Shown piece after piece: positions 48,595 to 58,022 of a stretch of DNA of 64,000 nucleotides. The notes beneath the pieces were generated by a model. The model saw nothing but the letters and a program-made list of their open reading frames with translations. It did no database searches and had not been told where the DNA came from. Origin of the DNA: Bordetella genomosp. 12 (lineage in GTDB: Bacteria > Pseudomonadota > Gammaproteobacteria > Burkholderiales > Burkholderiaceae_B). How positions within the stretch are numbered: the stretch's first letter is position 1; each line of letters opens with the position of its first letter. The stretch is taken from contig NZ_NEVU01000003.1 of NCBI RefSeq assembly GCF_002261355.1, positions 1,850,226 through 1,914,225 of the forward strand, written 5' to 3'. Position numbers and translations under genes: made by a program.

Positions 48595-49920
48595 TTACCG
48601 CATGGGCAAACCCGTACCCTTGAAGTTGGCCTTCTTGAGCAGCGAGTCGTACTGGTGCGACATCATGTAGGCCTGAACCTGCGCCATGAAATCCATCGTC
48701 ACCACCACAATAATCAACAGGGACGTCCCACCAAAGTAGAACGGTACGTTCCAACGCATCACCAAAAACTCCGGCAGCAAGCACACCAGCGTAATGTAGA
48801 GGGCACCCGCCAGCGTGAGACGCATCAGAATCTTGTCGATGTAACGCGCGGTTTGCTCACCAGGACGAATGCCCGGAACGAACGCACCGCTCTTCTTCAG
48901 GTTGTCTGCCGTTTCGCGGCTGTTAAACACCAGAGCCGTGTAGAAAAAGCAGAAGAAGATGATCGCGACCGAATACAGCGTGATGTAGAGCGGTTGACGA
49001 GGCTCAAGTGCAGCAGCCAGATCGCGCAGCCAGACCATACGGTCGCCTGTCGAAAACCAGCTGGTGATCGTGGCCGGGAACAGAATGATCGACGATGCGA
49101 AGATCGGCGGAATCACCCCGGCCATGTTCAGCTTGAGCGGCAGATGCGAGCTCTGACCACCGTAGACCTTGTTGCCCACCTGACGCTTGGCATAGTTGAC
49201 CGTGATCTTGCGCTGTCCGCGTTCGACGAACACCACAAACGCCGTCACCAGTACCACCAGAGCAATGATGAACAGGGCGGACACCACCGACATCGAGTTG
49301 GTGCGCACCAGGTCCAGCAGCCCTGCCAGCGCCGTGGGCAAGCCCGCGACGATACCAGTGAAGATCAGGATCGAAATACCATTGCCCAGACCACGCTCGG
49401 TAATCTGTTCACCCAGCCACATGACGAACATGGTGCCAGTGACCAGCGTCACGACCGTAGTGAAGCGGAACAACATGCCCGGATCGACAACGAGCCCGGG
49501 TTGCGATTCCAACGCCACCGATATGCCCACAGCCTGCACCAGCGCCAGCACGACCGTGCCGTAGCGGGTGTATTGGGTGATCTTGCGCCGGCCGGCTTCG
49601 CCCTCTTTCTTGAGCGCTTCCAGCGACGGCACCACCACCGACATCAACTGCATGATGATGGATGCCGAAATGTACGGCATGATCCCCAGGGCAAAAATCG
49701 AAAAGCGCGAAAGCGCACCGCCCGAGAACATGTTGAACAGGCCCAGGATCCCGCCCTGGTTCTGACGGAACAAGTCCGCCAGCGCGTCCGGATTGATGCC
49801 CGGAACAGGGATGTGAGTACCGAGACGGTAAACCACGAGGGCGAGGACCAGGAACACGAGACGGCGCTTCAGATCGCCGTATCGGGTACCGGTCTTGCCC
49901 AGTGCCTGCGCTTTAGCCAC
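48595..49920 (-). CDS. secY: Preprotein translocase subunit SecY
   Basis: The 441-residue protein has ten membrane helices and the SecY signatures: [20 protein letters not shown], the plug region, [17 protein letters not shown], and the cytoplasmic loop [17 protein letters not shown]. It is the channel of the Sec translocon. It sits 14 bp downstream of rplO, so it is co-translated with the ribosomal genes. Confidence 0.98.
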   Translation of the reverse strand: MAKAQALGKTGTRYGDLKRRLVFLVLALVVYRLGTHIPVPGINPDALADLFRQNQGGILGLFNMFSGGALSRFSIFALGIMPYISASIIMQLMSVVVPSLEALKKEGEAGRRKITQYTRYGTVVLALVQAVGISVALESQPGLVVDPGMLFRFTTVVTLVTGTMFVMWLGEQITERGLGNGISILIFTGIVAGLPTALAGLLDLVRTNSMSVVSALFIIALVVLVTAFVVFVERGQRKITVNYAKRQVGNKVYGGQSSHLPLKLNMAGVIPPIFASSIILFPATITSWFSTGDRMVWLRDLAAALEPRQPLYITLYSVAIIFFCFFYTALVFNSRETADNLKKSGAFVPGIRPGEQTARYIDKILMRLTLAGALYITLVCLLPEFLVMRWNVPFYFGGTSLLIIVVVTMDFMAQVQAYMMSHQYDSLLKKANFKGTGLPMR

Positions 49921-49934
49921 GCGTCACCTCGCGA

Positions 49935-50375
49935 TCAAGCAAGCGAGCCGCCCGCGGCCTCGACAGCGGCGCGAGCGCCAGCCGTCGCAGTGATGCCACG
50001 CAGCACCACTTTGCGCGAGAGTTCACCCGACTTGATGACCTTGGCATAACGCACGCCTTGGCCAACCACGCCTGCGGCCTTCAGGGCCTGGACGTCGATT
50101 TCCTCGACGTCGAGACGCTGCAGATCCGACAGACGGACTTCGGCGTACAGATGCTGACCGAGCGGGGTGAAACCACGCTTGGGCAGACGACGCTGCAGCG
50201 GCATTTGACCGCCTTCGAAGCCAACCTTGTGGAAACCGCCCGAACGCGACTTCTGACCCTTGTGACCACGGCCGGCGGTCTTGCCCAGGCCGGAACCGAT
50301 GCCACGGCCGACGCGGCGCTTGGCGTGCTTGGCGCCCTCAGCGGGCTTCAGCGAATTGAGTTGAATATCCGACAT
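49935..50375 (-). CDS. rplO: 50S ribosomal protein L15
   Basis: The 146-residue protein starts [20 protein letters not shown] and has the basic N-terminal extension [20 protein letters not shown], the [18 protein letters not shown] motif and a C-terminal alpha/beta domain. It is a late-assembly protein of the 50S subunit. It is 9 bp after rpmD. Confidence 0.98.
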   Translation of the reverse strand: MSDIQLNSLKPAEGAKHAKRRVGRGIGSGLGKTAGRGHKGQKSRSGGFHKVGFEGGQMPLQRRLPKRGFTPLGQHLYAEVRLSDLQRLDVEEIDVQALKAAGVVGQGVRYAKVIKSGELSRKVVLRGITATAGARAAVEAAGGSLA

Positions 50376-50384
50376 CGTGATTCC

Positions 50385-50570
50385 TTAGGCTTCCGACACG
50401 GAGACGAGATAATCCACCTTGCGGATCATCCCGCGCACTTCCGGCGTGTCGAGCAGCACGCGGCTGCTGTTGAGACCGCGCAGACCCAGGCCGCGAACGG
50501 TATCGCGGTGGGATTGCTTGGTACCGATCACCGAGCGTACGAGCGTAATTTTGATCTGCTTCTGAGCCAT
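50385..50570 (-). CDS. rpmD: 50S ribosomal protein L30
   Basis: The 61-residue protein has the L30 pattern: [40 protein letters not shown] and [12 protein letters not shown]. It has the short bacterial form. It is 3 bp downstream of rpsE, so it is translationally coupled. Confidence 0.97.
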   Translation of the reverse strand: MAQKQIKITLVRSVIGTKQSHRDTVRGLGLRGLNSSRVLLDTPEVRGMIRKVDYLVSVSEA

Positions 50571-50573
50571 GAT

Positions 50574-51095
50574 TTACCCCAGGATCTCTTCGACGGTCTT
50601 GCCGCGCTTGGCAGCAACTTCCGACGGGGTCAGGGAATTGCGCAGACCGTTCAACGTGGCGCGAACCATGTTGTACGGGTTGCTCGAGCCAAGACTCTTG
50701 GCCACGACGTTGCGCACGCCCATCACTTCGAAAATAGCGCGCATCGGGCCGCCGGCGATCACGCCAGTACCTTCAGCGGCCGGCGAGATCAGCACCGTCG
50801 AGGCGCCATGCTTGCCCACCACGGTGTGATACAGCGTGCCGTTCTTCAGGGCAACCTTGAACATGCCGCGACGGGCCTGTTCCATTGCCTTCTGGACCGA
50901 CACCGGCACTTCACGCGCCTTGCCCTTGCCCATACCGATACGGCCATCGCCATCGCCCACCACGGTCAACGCGGCAAAGCTCATGGTGCGACCACCCTTG
51001 ACCACTTTGCTCACGCGGTTGACCGCGATCATCTTTTCGCGCAGACCGTCGTCGTTCTCTTTTTCCGCGGCGTTCTTGCCTTGTACTTTAGCCAT
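50574..51095 (-). CDS. rpsE: 30S ribosomal protein S5
   Basis: The 173-residue protein has the double-stranded-RNA-like N-terminal domain ([37 protein letters not shown]) and the second domain with [19 protein letters not shown] and [18 protein letters not shown]. It helps decoding accuracy and contacts S4. It is 15 bp after rplR. Confidence 0.98.
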   Translation of the reverse strand: MAKVQGKNAAEKENDDGLREKMIAVNRVSKVVKGGRTMSFAALTVVGDGDGRIGMGKGKAREVPVSVQKAMEQARRGMFKVALKNGTLYHTVVGKHGASTVLISPAAEGTGVIAGGPMRAIFEVMGVRNVVAKSLGSSNPYNMVRATLNGLRNSLTPSEVAAKRGKTVEEILG

Positions 51096-51110
51096 TTGAC
51101 TGATCCTCGC

Positions 51111-51476
51111 TTAGAACTTCAGGCCGGCTTCACGCGCGGCATCGGCCAGCGCCTTGACGCGGCCATGGTAACGAAAGCCCGAGCGATCGAAGGCAACCAG
51201 TTCAATACCGGCAGCCTTGGCCTTTTCGGCCACACGCTTGCCGATCAGCGCGGCAGCGGCGGCATTGCCACCGGCGCCAGACTGGCCAGCCAGCTGCGAG
51301 CGCACTTCGGCCTCGAGCGTCGAGGCGCTGACGACCACACGATCGCCTTCCGGCGAAATGATGTTGGCGTAGATGTGCAGGTTCGAGCGGAAGACCGACA
51401 GGCGATGAACGCCCAGCTGCGTAATCTTCCGGCGGGTCGGAACCGCACGACGCAAACGGGTAACTTTTTTGTCCAT
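51111..51476 (-). CDS. rplR: 50S ribosomal protein L18
   Basis: The 121-residue protein has a basic start ([19 protein letters not shown]), then [20 protein letters not shown] and the end [20 protein letters not shown], the L18 pattern. It binds 5S rRNA with L5. It is 18 bp downstream of rplF. Confidence 0.98.
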   Translation of the reverse strand: MDKKVTRLRRAVPTRRKITQLGVHRLSVFRSNLHIYANIISPEGDRVVVSASTLEAEVRSQLAGQSGAGGNAAAAALIGKRVAEKAKAAGIELVAFDRSGFRYHGRVKALADAAREAGLKF

Positions 51477-51494
51477 GATTCGTCCTTGTCGCCT

Positions 51495-52028
51495 TTACTT
51501 CTTCTTGGTCTCTTTGATGACGACGCGTTCATCGGCGTAACGCACGCCCTTGCCCTTATAGGGTTCGGGTTCACGGTAAGCACGGATTTCCGCGGCCACT
51601 TGACCGACGACTTGCTTGTTGGCGCCCTTGATGACGATTTCCGTCTGGGTCGGGCACTCCGCCTTAACACCGGCGGGCAGCTTGTGCAAAACGTCGTGCG
51701 AAAAGCCCAACTGCAGCTTGACGGCGTCACCTTGCACGGAGGCACGGTAACCCACGCCAACCAGCGTCAGCTTGCGCTCGAAGCCCTTGCTCACACCGGT
51801 CACCATATTGGCAACCAGCGCGCGCACGGTGCCCGACATGGCATTGGCGTGACGCGAGTCATTGGCAACGGCGAAGGTCAGCTTGCCGGCGTCCTGAACC
51901 ACGTTGACGTCGCCCGTCAGCGATTGCACCAAGGTGCCCAGCGGGCCCTTGACGGTGATCTGATCCTGCTGGATGCTGGCTTCAACACCCTTGGGCAGTT
52001 CGACCGGATACTTAGCGATACGTGACAT
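51495..52028 (-). CDS. rplF: 50S ribosomal protein L6
   Basis: The 177-residue protein starts [20 protein letters not shown] and has two L6 repeats, with the conserved [14 protein letters not shown] near the end. It sits near the GTPase-associated centre. It is 10 bp after rpsH. Confidence 0.98.
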   Translation of the reverse strand: MSRIAKYPVELPKGVEASIQQDQITVKGPLGTLVQSLTGDVNVVQDAGKLTFAVANDSRHANAMSGTVRALVANMVTGVSKGFERKLTLVGVGYRASVQGDAVKLQLGFSHDVLHKLPAGVKAECPTQTEIVIKGANKQVVGQVAAEIRAYREPEPYKGKGVRYADERVVIKETKKK

Positions 52029-52038
52029 TCGACTCTCC

Positions 52039-52434
52039 TTAGGCCACGTAGCAAAGCACTTCGCCGCCCACGCCGTTGGCGCGAGCCTTGCGGTCGGTCA
52101 TCACACCGCGCGAGGTCGAAACGATAGCCACGCCCAGGCCGTTCATGACCTGAGGAATGTTGCTGCGGCCCTTGTAAATACGCAGACCGGGGCGCGAGAC
52201 GCGTTCGATGCGCTCGATAACCGGGCGGCCGGCGTAGTACTTCAGGGTGATTTCCAGCTCAGGCTTGGCCTGGCTGCCCTTGATTTCAAAACCGTCGATG
52301 TAGCCTTCGTCCTTAAGCACAGTGGCGATGGCCACTTTCAGCTTCGAGGAGGGCATGTTCACCGTAGTCTTGTCAACTTGCTGCGCATTGCGAATGCGGG
52401 TCAGCATATCGGCGATGGGATCGCTCATGCTCAT
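52039..52434 (-). CDS. rpsH: 30S ribosomal protein S8
   Basis: The 131-residue protein starts [20 protein letters not shown] and ends [20 protein letters not shown] followed by EVLCYVA, the S8 signature. In E. coli S8 represses the spc operon by binding its own mRNA at rplE; whether the same site exists here was not established. It is 10 bp downstream of rpsN. Confidence 0.98.
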   Translation of the reverse strand: MSMSDPIADMLTRIRNAQQVDKTTVNMPSSKLKVAIATVLKDEGYIDGFEIKGSQAKPELEITLKYYAGRPVIERIERVSRPGLRIYKGRSNIPQVMNGLGVAIVSTSRGVMTDRKARANGVGGEVLCYVA

Positions 52435-52444
52435 ATTCGTTCTC

Positions 52445-52750
52445 CTACCAGCTGGCCTTGGTCATGCCGGGCACTTCGCCCTTCATGGCCATTTCACGCA
52501 GTTTGTGACGGGTCAGGCCGAACTTGCGGAACACGCCGCGCGGACGACCGGTCACCACGCAGCGATTGCGTTGGCGCGTCGGGTTGGCATTGCGCGGCAA
52601 TTGTTGCAGCTTCAGCCGAGCCTGGTAACGTTCTTCGTCGGTCTTCGACTGGTCGTCGATGATCGCTTTCAATTCGGCGCGGCGAGCGGCGAACTTGTCA
52701 GCCAGCTTGGCGCGCTTGATGTCGCGATTGATGAGGGAAAGTTTAGCCAC
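52445..52750 (-). CDS. rpsN: 30S ribosomal protein S14
   Basis: The 101-residue protein starts [20 protein letters not shown] and has [20 protein letters not shown] and [18 protein letters not shown]. Only one Cys remains in the position of the zinc ribbon, so this is the zinc-free (C-) long form. It is 12 bp after rplE. Confidence 0.98.
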   Translation of the reverse strand: MAKLSLINRDIKRAKLADKFAARRAELKAIIDDQSKTDEERYQARLKLQQLPRNANPTRQRNRCVVTGRPRGVFRKFGLTRHKLREMAMKGEVPGMTKASW

Positions 52751-52762
52751 GTCATCAGCCCC

Positions 52763-53302
52763 TTAGTTGCGGAACGGAAAGCTGAAGGCGGTCAAGAGCG
52801 CCTTGGCTTCTTCGTCGGTCTTGGCGGAGGTGGTGATGCTGATGTTCAGCCCACGCAGCGCGTCGATCTTGTCGTACTCGATTTCGGGGAAAATGATTTG
52901 CTCTTTCACCCCGATGTTGTAGTTGCCGCGGCCGTCAAAAGCACGACCCGAGATCCCGCGGAAGTCACGCACGCGCGGCAGCGCGACCGCAACCAGGCGA
53001 TCCAGGAATTCGTACATGCGTTGACCACGCAGCGTGACCATGCAACCGATCGGGTAGTTTTCACGGATCTTGAAACCCGCGATAGCTTTGCGCGTCTTGG
53101 TGATGACGGGCTTTTGACCGGCGATCTTGGTCAGGTCCGAGACAGCGTGCTCGATGACCTTCTTGTCAGCCACCGCTTCCGAGACGCCCATGTTCAGGGT
53201 GATCTTGGTGATGCGGGGGACTTCCATCACGCTTTTGTAGCCAAACTTGGCTTGCAGGTCGACAGCGACCTTGCTCTTGTAGAAATCTTGCAAACGAGAC
53301 AT
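52763..53302 (-). CDS. rplE: 50S ribosomal protein L5
   Basis: The 179-residue protein starts [20 protein letters not shown] and has [40 protein letters not shown] and [20 protein letters not shown]. It binds 5S rRNA and the P-site tRNA. It is 12 bp downstream of rplX. Confidence 0.98.
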   Translation of the reverse strand: MSRLQDFYKSKVAVDLQAKFGYKSVMEVPRITKITLNMGVSEAVADKKVIEHAVSDLTKIAGQKPVITKTRKAIAGFKIRENYPIGCMVTLRGQRMYEFLDRLVAVALPRVRDFRGISGRAFDGRGNYNIGVKEQIIFPEIEYDKIDALRGLNISITTSAKTDEEAKALLTAFSFPFRN

Positions 53303-53314
53303 GTCTTTCGCCCC

Positions 53315-53635
53315 TTACGCCTTGGCGCCGACAACGGCACCATTGGAACGGAACACACGAACTTTGCGGCCGTCCTCTTCCTTGACGCCCACGCGATCGG
53401 CCTTGCCGGTAGCGGGGTTGAAGAGAGCCACGTTCGAGATATGGATCGGAAGCGTCTTTTCGACGATGCCGCCGGGGTTGTTGGCCATGGGGTTGGCCTT
53501 CATGTGCTTCTTCACGACGTTCACGCCTTCGACCAGCACGTGGTCGGCGTCAACGCGGGCCAGCACAACGCCACGACGCTTCTTGTCGCGGCCGGTCAGA
53601 ACGATGACTTCGTCGCCTTTACGGATGTTGTTCAT
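53315..53635 (-). CDS. rplX: 50S ribosomal protein L24
   Basis: The 106-residue protein has the KOW motif at its start ([20 protein letters not shown]) and then [20 protein letters not shown]. It is an assembly initiator of the 50S subunit. It is 10 bp after rplN. Confidence 0.98.
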   Translation of the reverse strand: MNNIRKGDEVIVLTGRDKKRRGVVLARVDADHVLVEGVNVVKKHMKANPMANNPGGIVEKTLPIHISNVALFNPATGKADRVGVKEEDGRKVRVFRSNGAVVGAKA

Positions 53636-53645
53636 CGCGGGCTCC

Positions 53646-54014
53646 TTACAGCACTTCCGGGGCCAACGACACGATCTTCATGAACTTCTCGGTACGCAGT
53701 TCGCGCGTAACGGGTCCGAAGATGCGGGTGCCGATGGGCTCCAGCTTGGCATTGAGCAACACGGCGGCATTGCCACCGAAACGAATCAGCGAACCGTCTT
53801 TGCGGCGCACGCCCTTGGCGGTACGAACCACCACAGCGTTGTAAATTTCGCCTTTCTTGACGCGCCCGCGCGGGGCCGCATCTTTGACGCTCACCTTGAT
53901 GATGTCGCCGATACCGGCATAGCGGCGCTTGGAGCCACCGAGCACCTTGATGCACATGACAGCACGCGCACCAGTGTTATCGGCCACGTCCAGCGTGGTC
54001 TGCATTTGGATCAT
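53646..54014 (-). CDS. rplN: 50S ribosomal protein L14
   Basis: The 122-residue protein starts [20 protein letters not shown] and has [20 protein letters not shown] and the ending [20 protein letters not shown]. It contacts h14 of 16S rRNA at the subunit interface. It is the first gene of the operon here. In many genomes rpsQ (S17) precedes it, but the next upstream gene here is an unrelated hydroxylase, 387 bp away. Confidence 0.98.
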   Translation of the reverse strand: MIQMQTTLDVADNTGARAVMCIKVLGGSKRRYAGIGDIIKVSVKDAAPRGRVKKGEIYNAVVVRTAKGVRRKDGSLIRFGGNAAVLLNAKLEPIGTRIFGPVTRELRTEKFMKIVSLAPEVL

Positions 54015-54161
54015 GATTTTTCCTGTTCCAACTTAACTGAAAACACGTCCTTCCCGGTTGGATAGGCCCGCGTTTCCTGCCAGTTTTGGTCCCGTCAGGT
54101 CCGCGCCGCCTGCTGGCAGCAACGACCCTGGGTTGAAATCCTGCTGGGGTTCTCCCGCAAG

Positions 54162-54239
54162 TCAGTCAAACCGGCGCCACGCCCATTCTTTCCCCCAGAA
54201 GACGAATCCCTGGGTTCGTTTTGCGCATAAGCAACTCAT
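54162..54239 (-). CDS. Possible 25-residue leader ORF in the spc leader
   Basis: On the minus strand an ATG at 54,239 opens 25 codons ending in TGA. The peptide carries three Trp, three Phe and two Cys and ends WAWRRFD. It sits inside the inferred spc leader, about 150 bp before rplN. No good ribosome-binding site precedes it (GAGCAGC). It may be chance. Confidence 0.2.
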   Translation of the reverse strand: MSCLCAKRTQGFVFWGKEWAWRRFD

Positions 54240-54294
54240 GCTGCTCTGCGGAAAGGCCTGGGCCAACCCAACCAACAATTTGGGAAAGCTGTTT

Positions 54295-54323
54295 ATTCTA
54301 TCCCAGCCACCTGGGTAAAGCAA
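54295..54323 (-). promoter_or_regulatory. Candidate sigma-70 promoter of the spc operon
   Basis: Read on the minus strand, TTGCTT (54323-54318), a 17-bp spacer and TAGAAT (54300-54295) form a promoter, with TAGAAT matching five of six -10 bases. Transcription would start near 54,287 and run to rplN, giving a leader of about 270 nt. Confidence 0.55.
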
Positions 54324-54376
54324 GCCGCTTTTGAGCGAAAAAACAAGGGCTTGTCAGTGTTGCGCAACGCTTGTTG

Positions 54377-54401
54377 CGGCCCGAATTTATTTGCCGGGCC
54401 G
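54377..54401 (-). terminator. Stem-loop after the LpxO-like gene
   Basis: CGGCCCG (54377-54383) pairs with CGGGCCG (54395-54401), directly after the stop codon of the hydroxylase, with an 11-nt AT-rich loop. There is no U-tract, so termination is only suggested. It lies upstream of the spc promoter. Confidence 0.4.
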
Positions 54402-55265
54402 TTAGCCGCCCTTTTTCTGCCCGTAGTAGGTCTTTTCCCAGGCGTCGTGATTGGCTTTGCCGCGGCGGATTTCATCACTCATGGGCGCGATGGCCAGCAC
54501 CAGCCGGTTAAGCCAGCTCACCGGCGCCCGGCACGGGCGCTCGAAATCCACGAAGAGAACCGCACGCAGCCCGTCGGTGTCGTTGTGCACCTGATGCGGG
54601 TAGAGATCGTCGAAGACCACCGCCTCTGCCTCGCGCCAGGCATAACGCTGCCCATCGACTTCGATCCAGCAGCGCTCACGCGGCTCAGGCACGCGCAAGC
54701 CCAGATGCAGACGCAGCACGCCGTTGTACGGGCCTTTGTGCAGCGGGATGCGTTTGCCCGCCTCGAGTATGGAGAAGAAAGCCGTGCGGATACCAGGGAT
54801 GCCCTGCAAGGCGCGGGCCGTCGCCGGGCAGCGCGCCAGATTGCGCTCCGAACGCATCCCATAGCCCATGAAGACGAACGTCTTCCACTGGTCGTCGCCG
54901 GTAATCATGCCCACGTCGGGAGAGATTTCATGAAAAGCCGGCAGCTTGTCGCGCTCGGCCAGCAATTGCTCCAGCTCGGCCCGGATGGCGGGCGTCTGCG
55001 CCTCCAGCGCCGGCACCCACGGAAAGCTTTGATTATCGAAGATCGGGTGGTCCCCAACCTTCGAGGCCCGGGCGATCCGTACATGCAGCCAGTCGATGAA
55101 ACGGAACAGAAGCTTCGAAAACAGGCTTTGGGGAGTCGCGGTGTCTGGCTGCACGGTCTCGGGTCGGCTGGCAAAAGAAAAAGGGCCGGGCTGCCGGCAT
55201 TGGCCCCGGGCGAGCAGGGAGCGGGCCTCACGGCCAGGCGCGCCCATCGCGTAGGCAGCGATCAT
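54402..55265 (-). CDS. LpxO-like aspartyl/asparaginyl beta-hydroxylase family dioxygenase
   Basis: The protein of about 287 residues belongs to the Fe(II)/2-oxoglutarate enzymes that hydroxylate lipid A acyl chains (LpxO) or Asp/Asn residues. Conserved segments are FFSILEAGKRIPLHKGPYNG with the first metal His, VLRLHLGLRVPEP, and EAVVFDDLYPHQVHNDTDGL with the second His, then RAVLFVDFERP, as in LpxO. The N-terminal part includes KLLFRFIDWLHVRIARASKV. The start is uncertain: ATG 55,265 (MIAAYAMGAPGREARS), ATG 55,247 and longer starts up to 55,358 are possible. The gene stands alone between aldehyde dehydrogenase (divergent) and the spc operon. Confidence 0.8.
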   Translation of the reverse strand: MIAAYAMGAPGREARSLLARGQCRQPGPFSFASRPETVQPDTATPQSLFSKLLFRFIDWLHVRIARASKVGDHPIFDNQSFPWVPALEAQTPAIRAELEQLLAERDKLPAFHEISPDVGMITGDDQWKTFVFMGYGMRSERNLARCPATARALQGIPGIRTAFFSILEAGKRIPLHKGPYNGVLRLHLGLRVPEPRERCWIEVDGQRYAWREAEAVVFDDLYPHQVHNDTDGLRAVLFVDFERPCRAPVSWLNRLVLAIAPMSDEIRRGKANHDAWEKTYYGQKKGG

Positions 55266-55437
55266 ACCCAATCCCCCCAAGACTGCGTCTACGGGCAATC
55301 CCGGGCGCACATTGGCTCCCCCGATTGCTGCCCGAGTGGCCCCTATGCAGGGAACCAAGCTGGTTTAGACTGGCGCCACCTCGGGTGCCTGCCGTGCCCC
55401 CGGCCCCTACTCCCCTTTTCCCCAAGGAAAGACTGGC

Positions 55438-56865
55438 ATGTACGAACAGTTGGCTTTGTATATCGATGGTGAATTTCTGAGCGGCGGCGGCCGCAAGACG
55501 CAGGACGTGGTCAATCCGGCCACGCGTGAAGTCCTGGGCCAGCTTCCCCATGCCAGCCAGGCCGACCTCGACCTCGCCCTGGCCGCGGCCGCCCGCGCCT
55601 TCGAGACCTGGAAGCGCACCTCCCCCATGGAGCGCTCGGCCATTCTGCGCAAGGTGGGCGCCCTGTCGCGCGAGCACGCCAAGGAGATCGGCCGCAACAT
55701 GACACTGGACCAGGGCAAACCACTGGCCGAAGCCATCGGCGAAGTCACCAGTTGCTCCGAGCATGCCGATTGGCATGCCGAGGAATGCCGCCGCATCTAT
55801 GGCCGCATCGTTCCGCCGCGCAACCCCGATGCCCGTCAACTGGTGGTGCGCGAGCCCATCGGCGTGTGCGCAGCCTTCACCCCCTGGAATTTCCCGTACA
55901 ACCAGGCGATCCGCAAAATCTGCGCCGCGCTGGGCGCGGGCTGCACAATGGTGCTCAAGGGTCCGGAAGACTCGCCCAGCGCCGTCATGGCGATTGCGCG
56001 TCTGTTCCATGAAGCCGGTTTGCCCAAGGGCTGCCTGAACATCGTCTGGGGCGAACCGGCCCAGGTCTCCGACTACCTCATCCGTTCGCCCATCGTGCGC
56101 AAGGTGTCGTTTACCGGCTCGGTACCGGTCGGCAAGCAGCTCGCAGCGCTGGCCGGCGCCCACATGAAGCGCGTCACCATGGAGCTGGGCGGCCATTCGC
56201 CCGTGCTGGTGTTCGACGACGCCGATGTGGCCCGGGCCGCCGAAATGCTGGCGCGTTTCAAGATCCGCAATGCGGGCCAGGTCTGCGTCTCTCCCACCCG
56301 CTTCTATGTCCAGGAAGGGGCCTATGACACCTTCGTGGCGCGCTTTACCGAAGTACTGGCCGGCATCAAGGTCGGCAACGGCATGGACGCCGGTGTCGAA
56401 ATGGGCCCGCTCGCGCATGAGCGCCGTGTGCCCGCCATGAAGCAGTTCGTCGACGACGCGCGCAAGCACGGCGCCAAGATCGTGCTGGGTGGCGATGCGC
56501 CGTCGGACAAGGGATATTTCTTCAGCCCCACCGTGGTGACCGATATTCCTGATCACGCCATGCTGATGACCGAAGAGCCCTTCGGCCCGCTGGCGCCCGT
56601 GGTGCGCTTCAAGGACACCGACGAAGTCCTCAAGCGCGCCAACAGCCTGCCCTTCGGCCTTTCCTCGTATGTATTCACGGAATCGCTGAAGACCGCCACC
56701 AAAGTGTCCAATGGCCTGGAGGCGGGGATGGTCAACATCAATCATTTTGGCAGCGCGCTGGCCGAAACGCCGTTTGGCGGCATCAAGGACAGCGGCATCG
56801 GCAGCGAAGGCGGCCTGGAAACCTTCGACGGCTATCTGGTGACCAAGTACATCACCCAGATCTGA
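55438..56865 (+). CDS. NAD(P)-dependent aldehyde dehydrogenase
   Basis: The 475-residue protein has the family marks [20 protein letters not shown] (coenzyme site), [16 protein letters not shown], catalytic base Glu249 in [11 protein letters not shown], and nucleophile Cys283 in [11 protein letters not shown], followed by [10 protein letters not shown]. The class is close to succinate-semialdehyde or related alpha-ketoaldehyde dehydrogenases, but the substrate cannot be fixed. The ATG at 55,438 fits. Its stop is 22 bp from the convergent AraC gene, and a GC-rich inverted repeat spans this junction. It may supply the catabolic module downstream, though it is transcribed separately. Confidence 0.88.
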   Translation: MYEQLALYIDGEFLSGGGRKTQDVVNPATREVLGQLPHASQADLDLALAAAARAFETWKRTSPMERSAILRKVGALSREHAKEIGRNMTLDQGKPLAEAIGEVTSCSEHADWHAEECRRIYGRIVPPRNPDARQLVVREPIGVCAAFTPWNFPYNQAIRKICAALGAGCTMVLKGPEDSPSAVMAIARLFHEAGLPKGCLNIVWGEPAQVSDYLIRSPIVRKVSFTGSVPVGKQLAALAGAHMKRVTMELGGHSPVLVFDDADVARAAEMLARFKIRNAGQVCVSPTRFYVQEGAYDTFVARFTEVLAGIKVGNGMDAGVEMGPLAHERRVPAMKQFVDDARKHGAKIVLGGDAPSDKGYFFSPTVVTDIPDHAMLMTEEPFGPLAPVVRFKDTDEVLKRANSLPFGLSSYVFTESLKTATKVSNGLEAGMVNINHFGSALAETPFGGIKDSGIGSEGGLETFDGYLVTKYITQI

Positions 56866-56870
56866 GTCCA

Positions 56871-56906
56871 GGGCCGGCCGGGCGCCGTCAGGCCCGCGGC
56901 CGGCCC
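56871..56906. terminator. Inverted repeat at the aldehyde dehydrogenase/AraC junction
   Basis: GGGCCGGCC (56871-56879) pairs with GGCCGGCCC (56898-56906). It spans the 22-bp gap between the two stop codons and enters the 3' end of the AraC gene. It lacks a U-tract; termination of both convergent genes is inferred. Confidence 0.4.
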
Positions 56907-57871
56907 GTGGCAGACTGCGCGCGGAATTCGCGCGCAGTCATGCCGCAGCGCTGGCGGAAGACACGGCTGAAATGCGCCGCGTGCGCAAATCCGCTGAGAT
57001 AGGCCAGCTCGGCAATCGAGCGATGGGCGTGGGCCGGATCCCGCAACAGGCGCTGGCAATGCGCCAGCCGCAATTCGTAGAGCTGGGATTCCACGCCGAG
57101 ATCGGCCCGCTGGAACACCCGGTGCAGGTAGCTGACCGACAATCCACAAGCCTGGCCGATCCGCGCCGGCGTCAATGTCGTGTCCGATAAATGCTGCCGC
57201 ATATAGGCCAGGACCCGCTCGCGATGCGCCAGGCTCACGCTGCTGTCCTGGGCCGAGGCCTGGCCGGCCTGGGATTGCACCAGGAACAAGACGATCAGGT
57301 CGATGAGATGCTCGCCCAGCGCACCCACCTCGGCATCGCTCCACGCCGCCATGCCACCCAGCAAATGATCCAGATAGCTTTTCAACAGTTGGCCACCGGG
57401 TGCGCCGTCATCGATGCGTAGTTTGTAGAACGACTCCAACCGCCCGACCCGCTGGGCCAAGGCGGCACGCGGGAAAGAGATGCTCAGACTGCGATAGCCG
57501 GCTTGGCCCTGGGCGACGGCTTGATAAGGCGCGCTCTGATTCATGAGATACACACAGCCGGGCTCGACTTCGAAACGCCGCCCCGATTGGGTGACGGCCA
57601 AGGGGCCGGCCAGCGGCATGCCGAAGGTGTAGAACTCTTCATCCAGCTGCGAGACATTGCCGCGCGTGCGCTCGAGCTTTTGCCCCTGATAGTGCAGATC
57701 GTTGAACTGCAACTGGGCGCGGCGCGCATAGCGCAGGCTGCCGGCGAATGCCCCGCCGCCCTGACCGGCATGGACCTCGAAAGGTCCGAAGGCGTGCGCC
57801 AGCGCGTCGCGCCAGCTATCCACTTGCTGGCGCGGGTCCACCTGGGCCGTGGCGAATCGTGTATCAACCAT
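56888..57871 (-). CDS. AraC family transcriptional regulator
   Basis: The 327-residue protein has a C-terminal double helix-turn-helix AraC/XylS domain (about 215-315): VLAYMRQHLSDTTLTPARIG, QACGLSVSYLHRVFQR and then ELAYLSGFAHAAHFSRVFRQ with the CGMTAREFR end. The N-terminal half is a cupin-like ligand-binding domain of the AraC-binding-like type. The ATG at 57,871 follows GGAGG at 8 nt; a start at 57,916 is also possible. It diverges from the hydrolase/importer operon across 151 bp and probably controls it. Confidence 0.9.
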   Translation of the reverse strand: MVDTRFATAQVDPRQQVDSWRDALAHAFGPFEVHAGQGGGAFAGSLRYARRAQLQFNDLHYQGQKLERTRGNVSQLDEEFYTFGMPLAGPLAVTQSGRRFEVEPGCVYLMNQSAPYQAVAQGQAGYRSLSISFPRAALAQRVGRLESFYKLRIDDGAPGGQLLKSYLDHLLGGMAAWSDAEVGALGEHLIDLIVLFLVQSQAGQASAQDSSVSLAHRERVLAYMRQHLSDTTLTPARIGQACGLSVSYLHRVFQRADLGVESQLYELRLAHCQRLLRDPAHAHRSIAELAYLSGFAHAAHFSRVFRQRCGMTAREFRAQSATGRPRA

Positions 57872-57951
57872 GCTGTCTGCCTCCAGGCACGCCGGAAATT
57901 GACTGAGCGTACCCATTCTTTTGATCGTGCCTCTTGCCGGGCCTGCGCGCC

Positions 57952-57981
57952 TTGAGTGCGCGTCGCCCCCAAGTCTATAGT
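57952..57981 (+). promoter_or_regulatory. Candidate promoter of the hydrolase-ABC importer operon
   Basis: TTGAGT (57952-57957), an 18-bp spacer and TATAGT (57976-57981) form a good sigma-70 pair, -10 matching 5 of 6. The start codon of the hydrolase is 42 bp further on, with GGAGGAG upstream. The region between it and the AraC gene would hold the regulator's binding sites. Confidence 0.55.
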
Positions 57982-58022
57982 CGGCCCCTACAGAGAACAA
58001 CCTGGGAAATCCGGGAGGAGAC

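Larger units (their letters stand above)
54015..54401 (-). other. 387-bp upstream/leader region of the spc operon
   Basis: On the minus strand the region begins with a small stem-loop after the hydroxylase stop, then a sigma-70-like promoter (54295-54323) and a leader of about 270 nt running to rplN. The leader contains a 25-codon ORF at 54,162-54,239. No S17 gene or fragment is visible. GGAAAAATC just before the rplN ATG provides the ribosome-binding site. The ORF at 54,058-54,318 on the plus strand is not supported. Confidence 0.65.

Noticed and set aside
54351..55472. 373-residue plus-strand frame opposite the LpxO-like gene
   Set aside because: Antisense shadow running into the aldehyde dehydrogenase promoter region.
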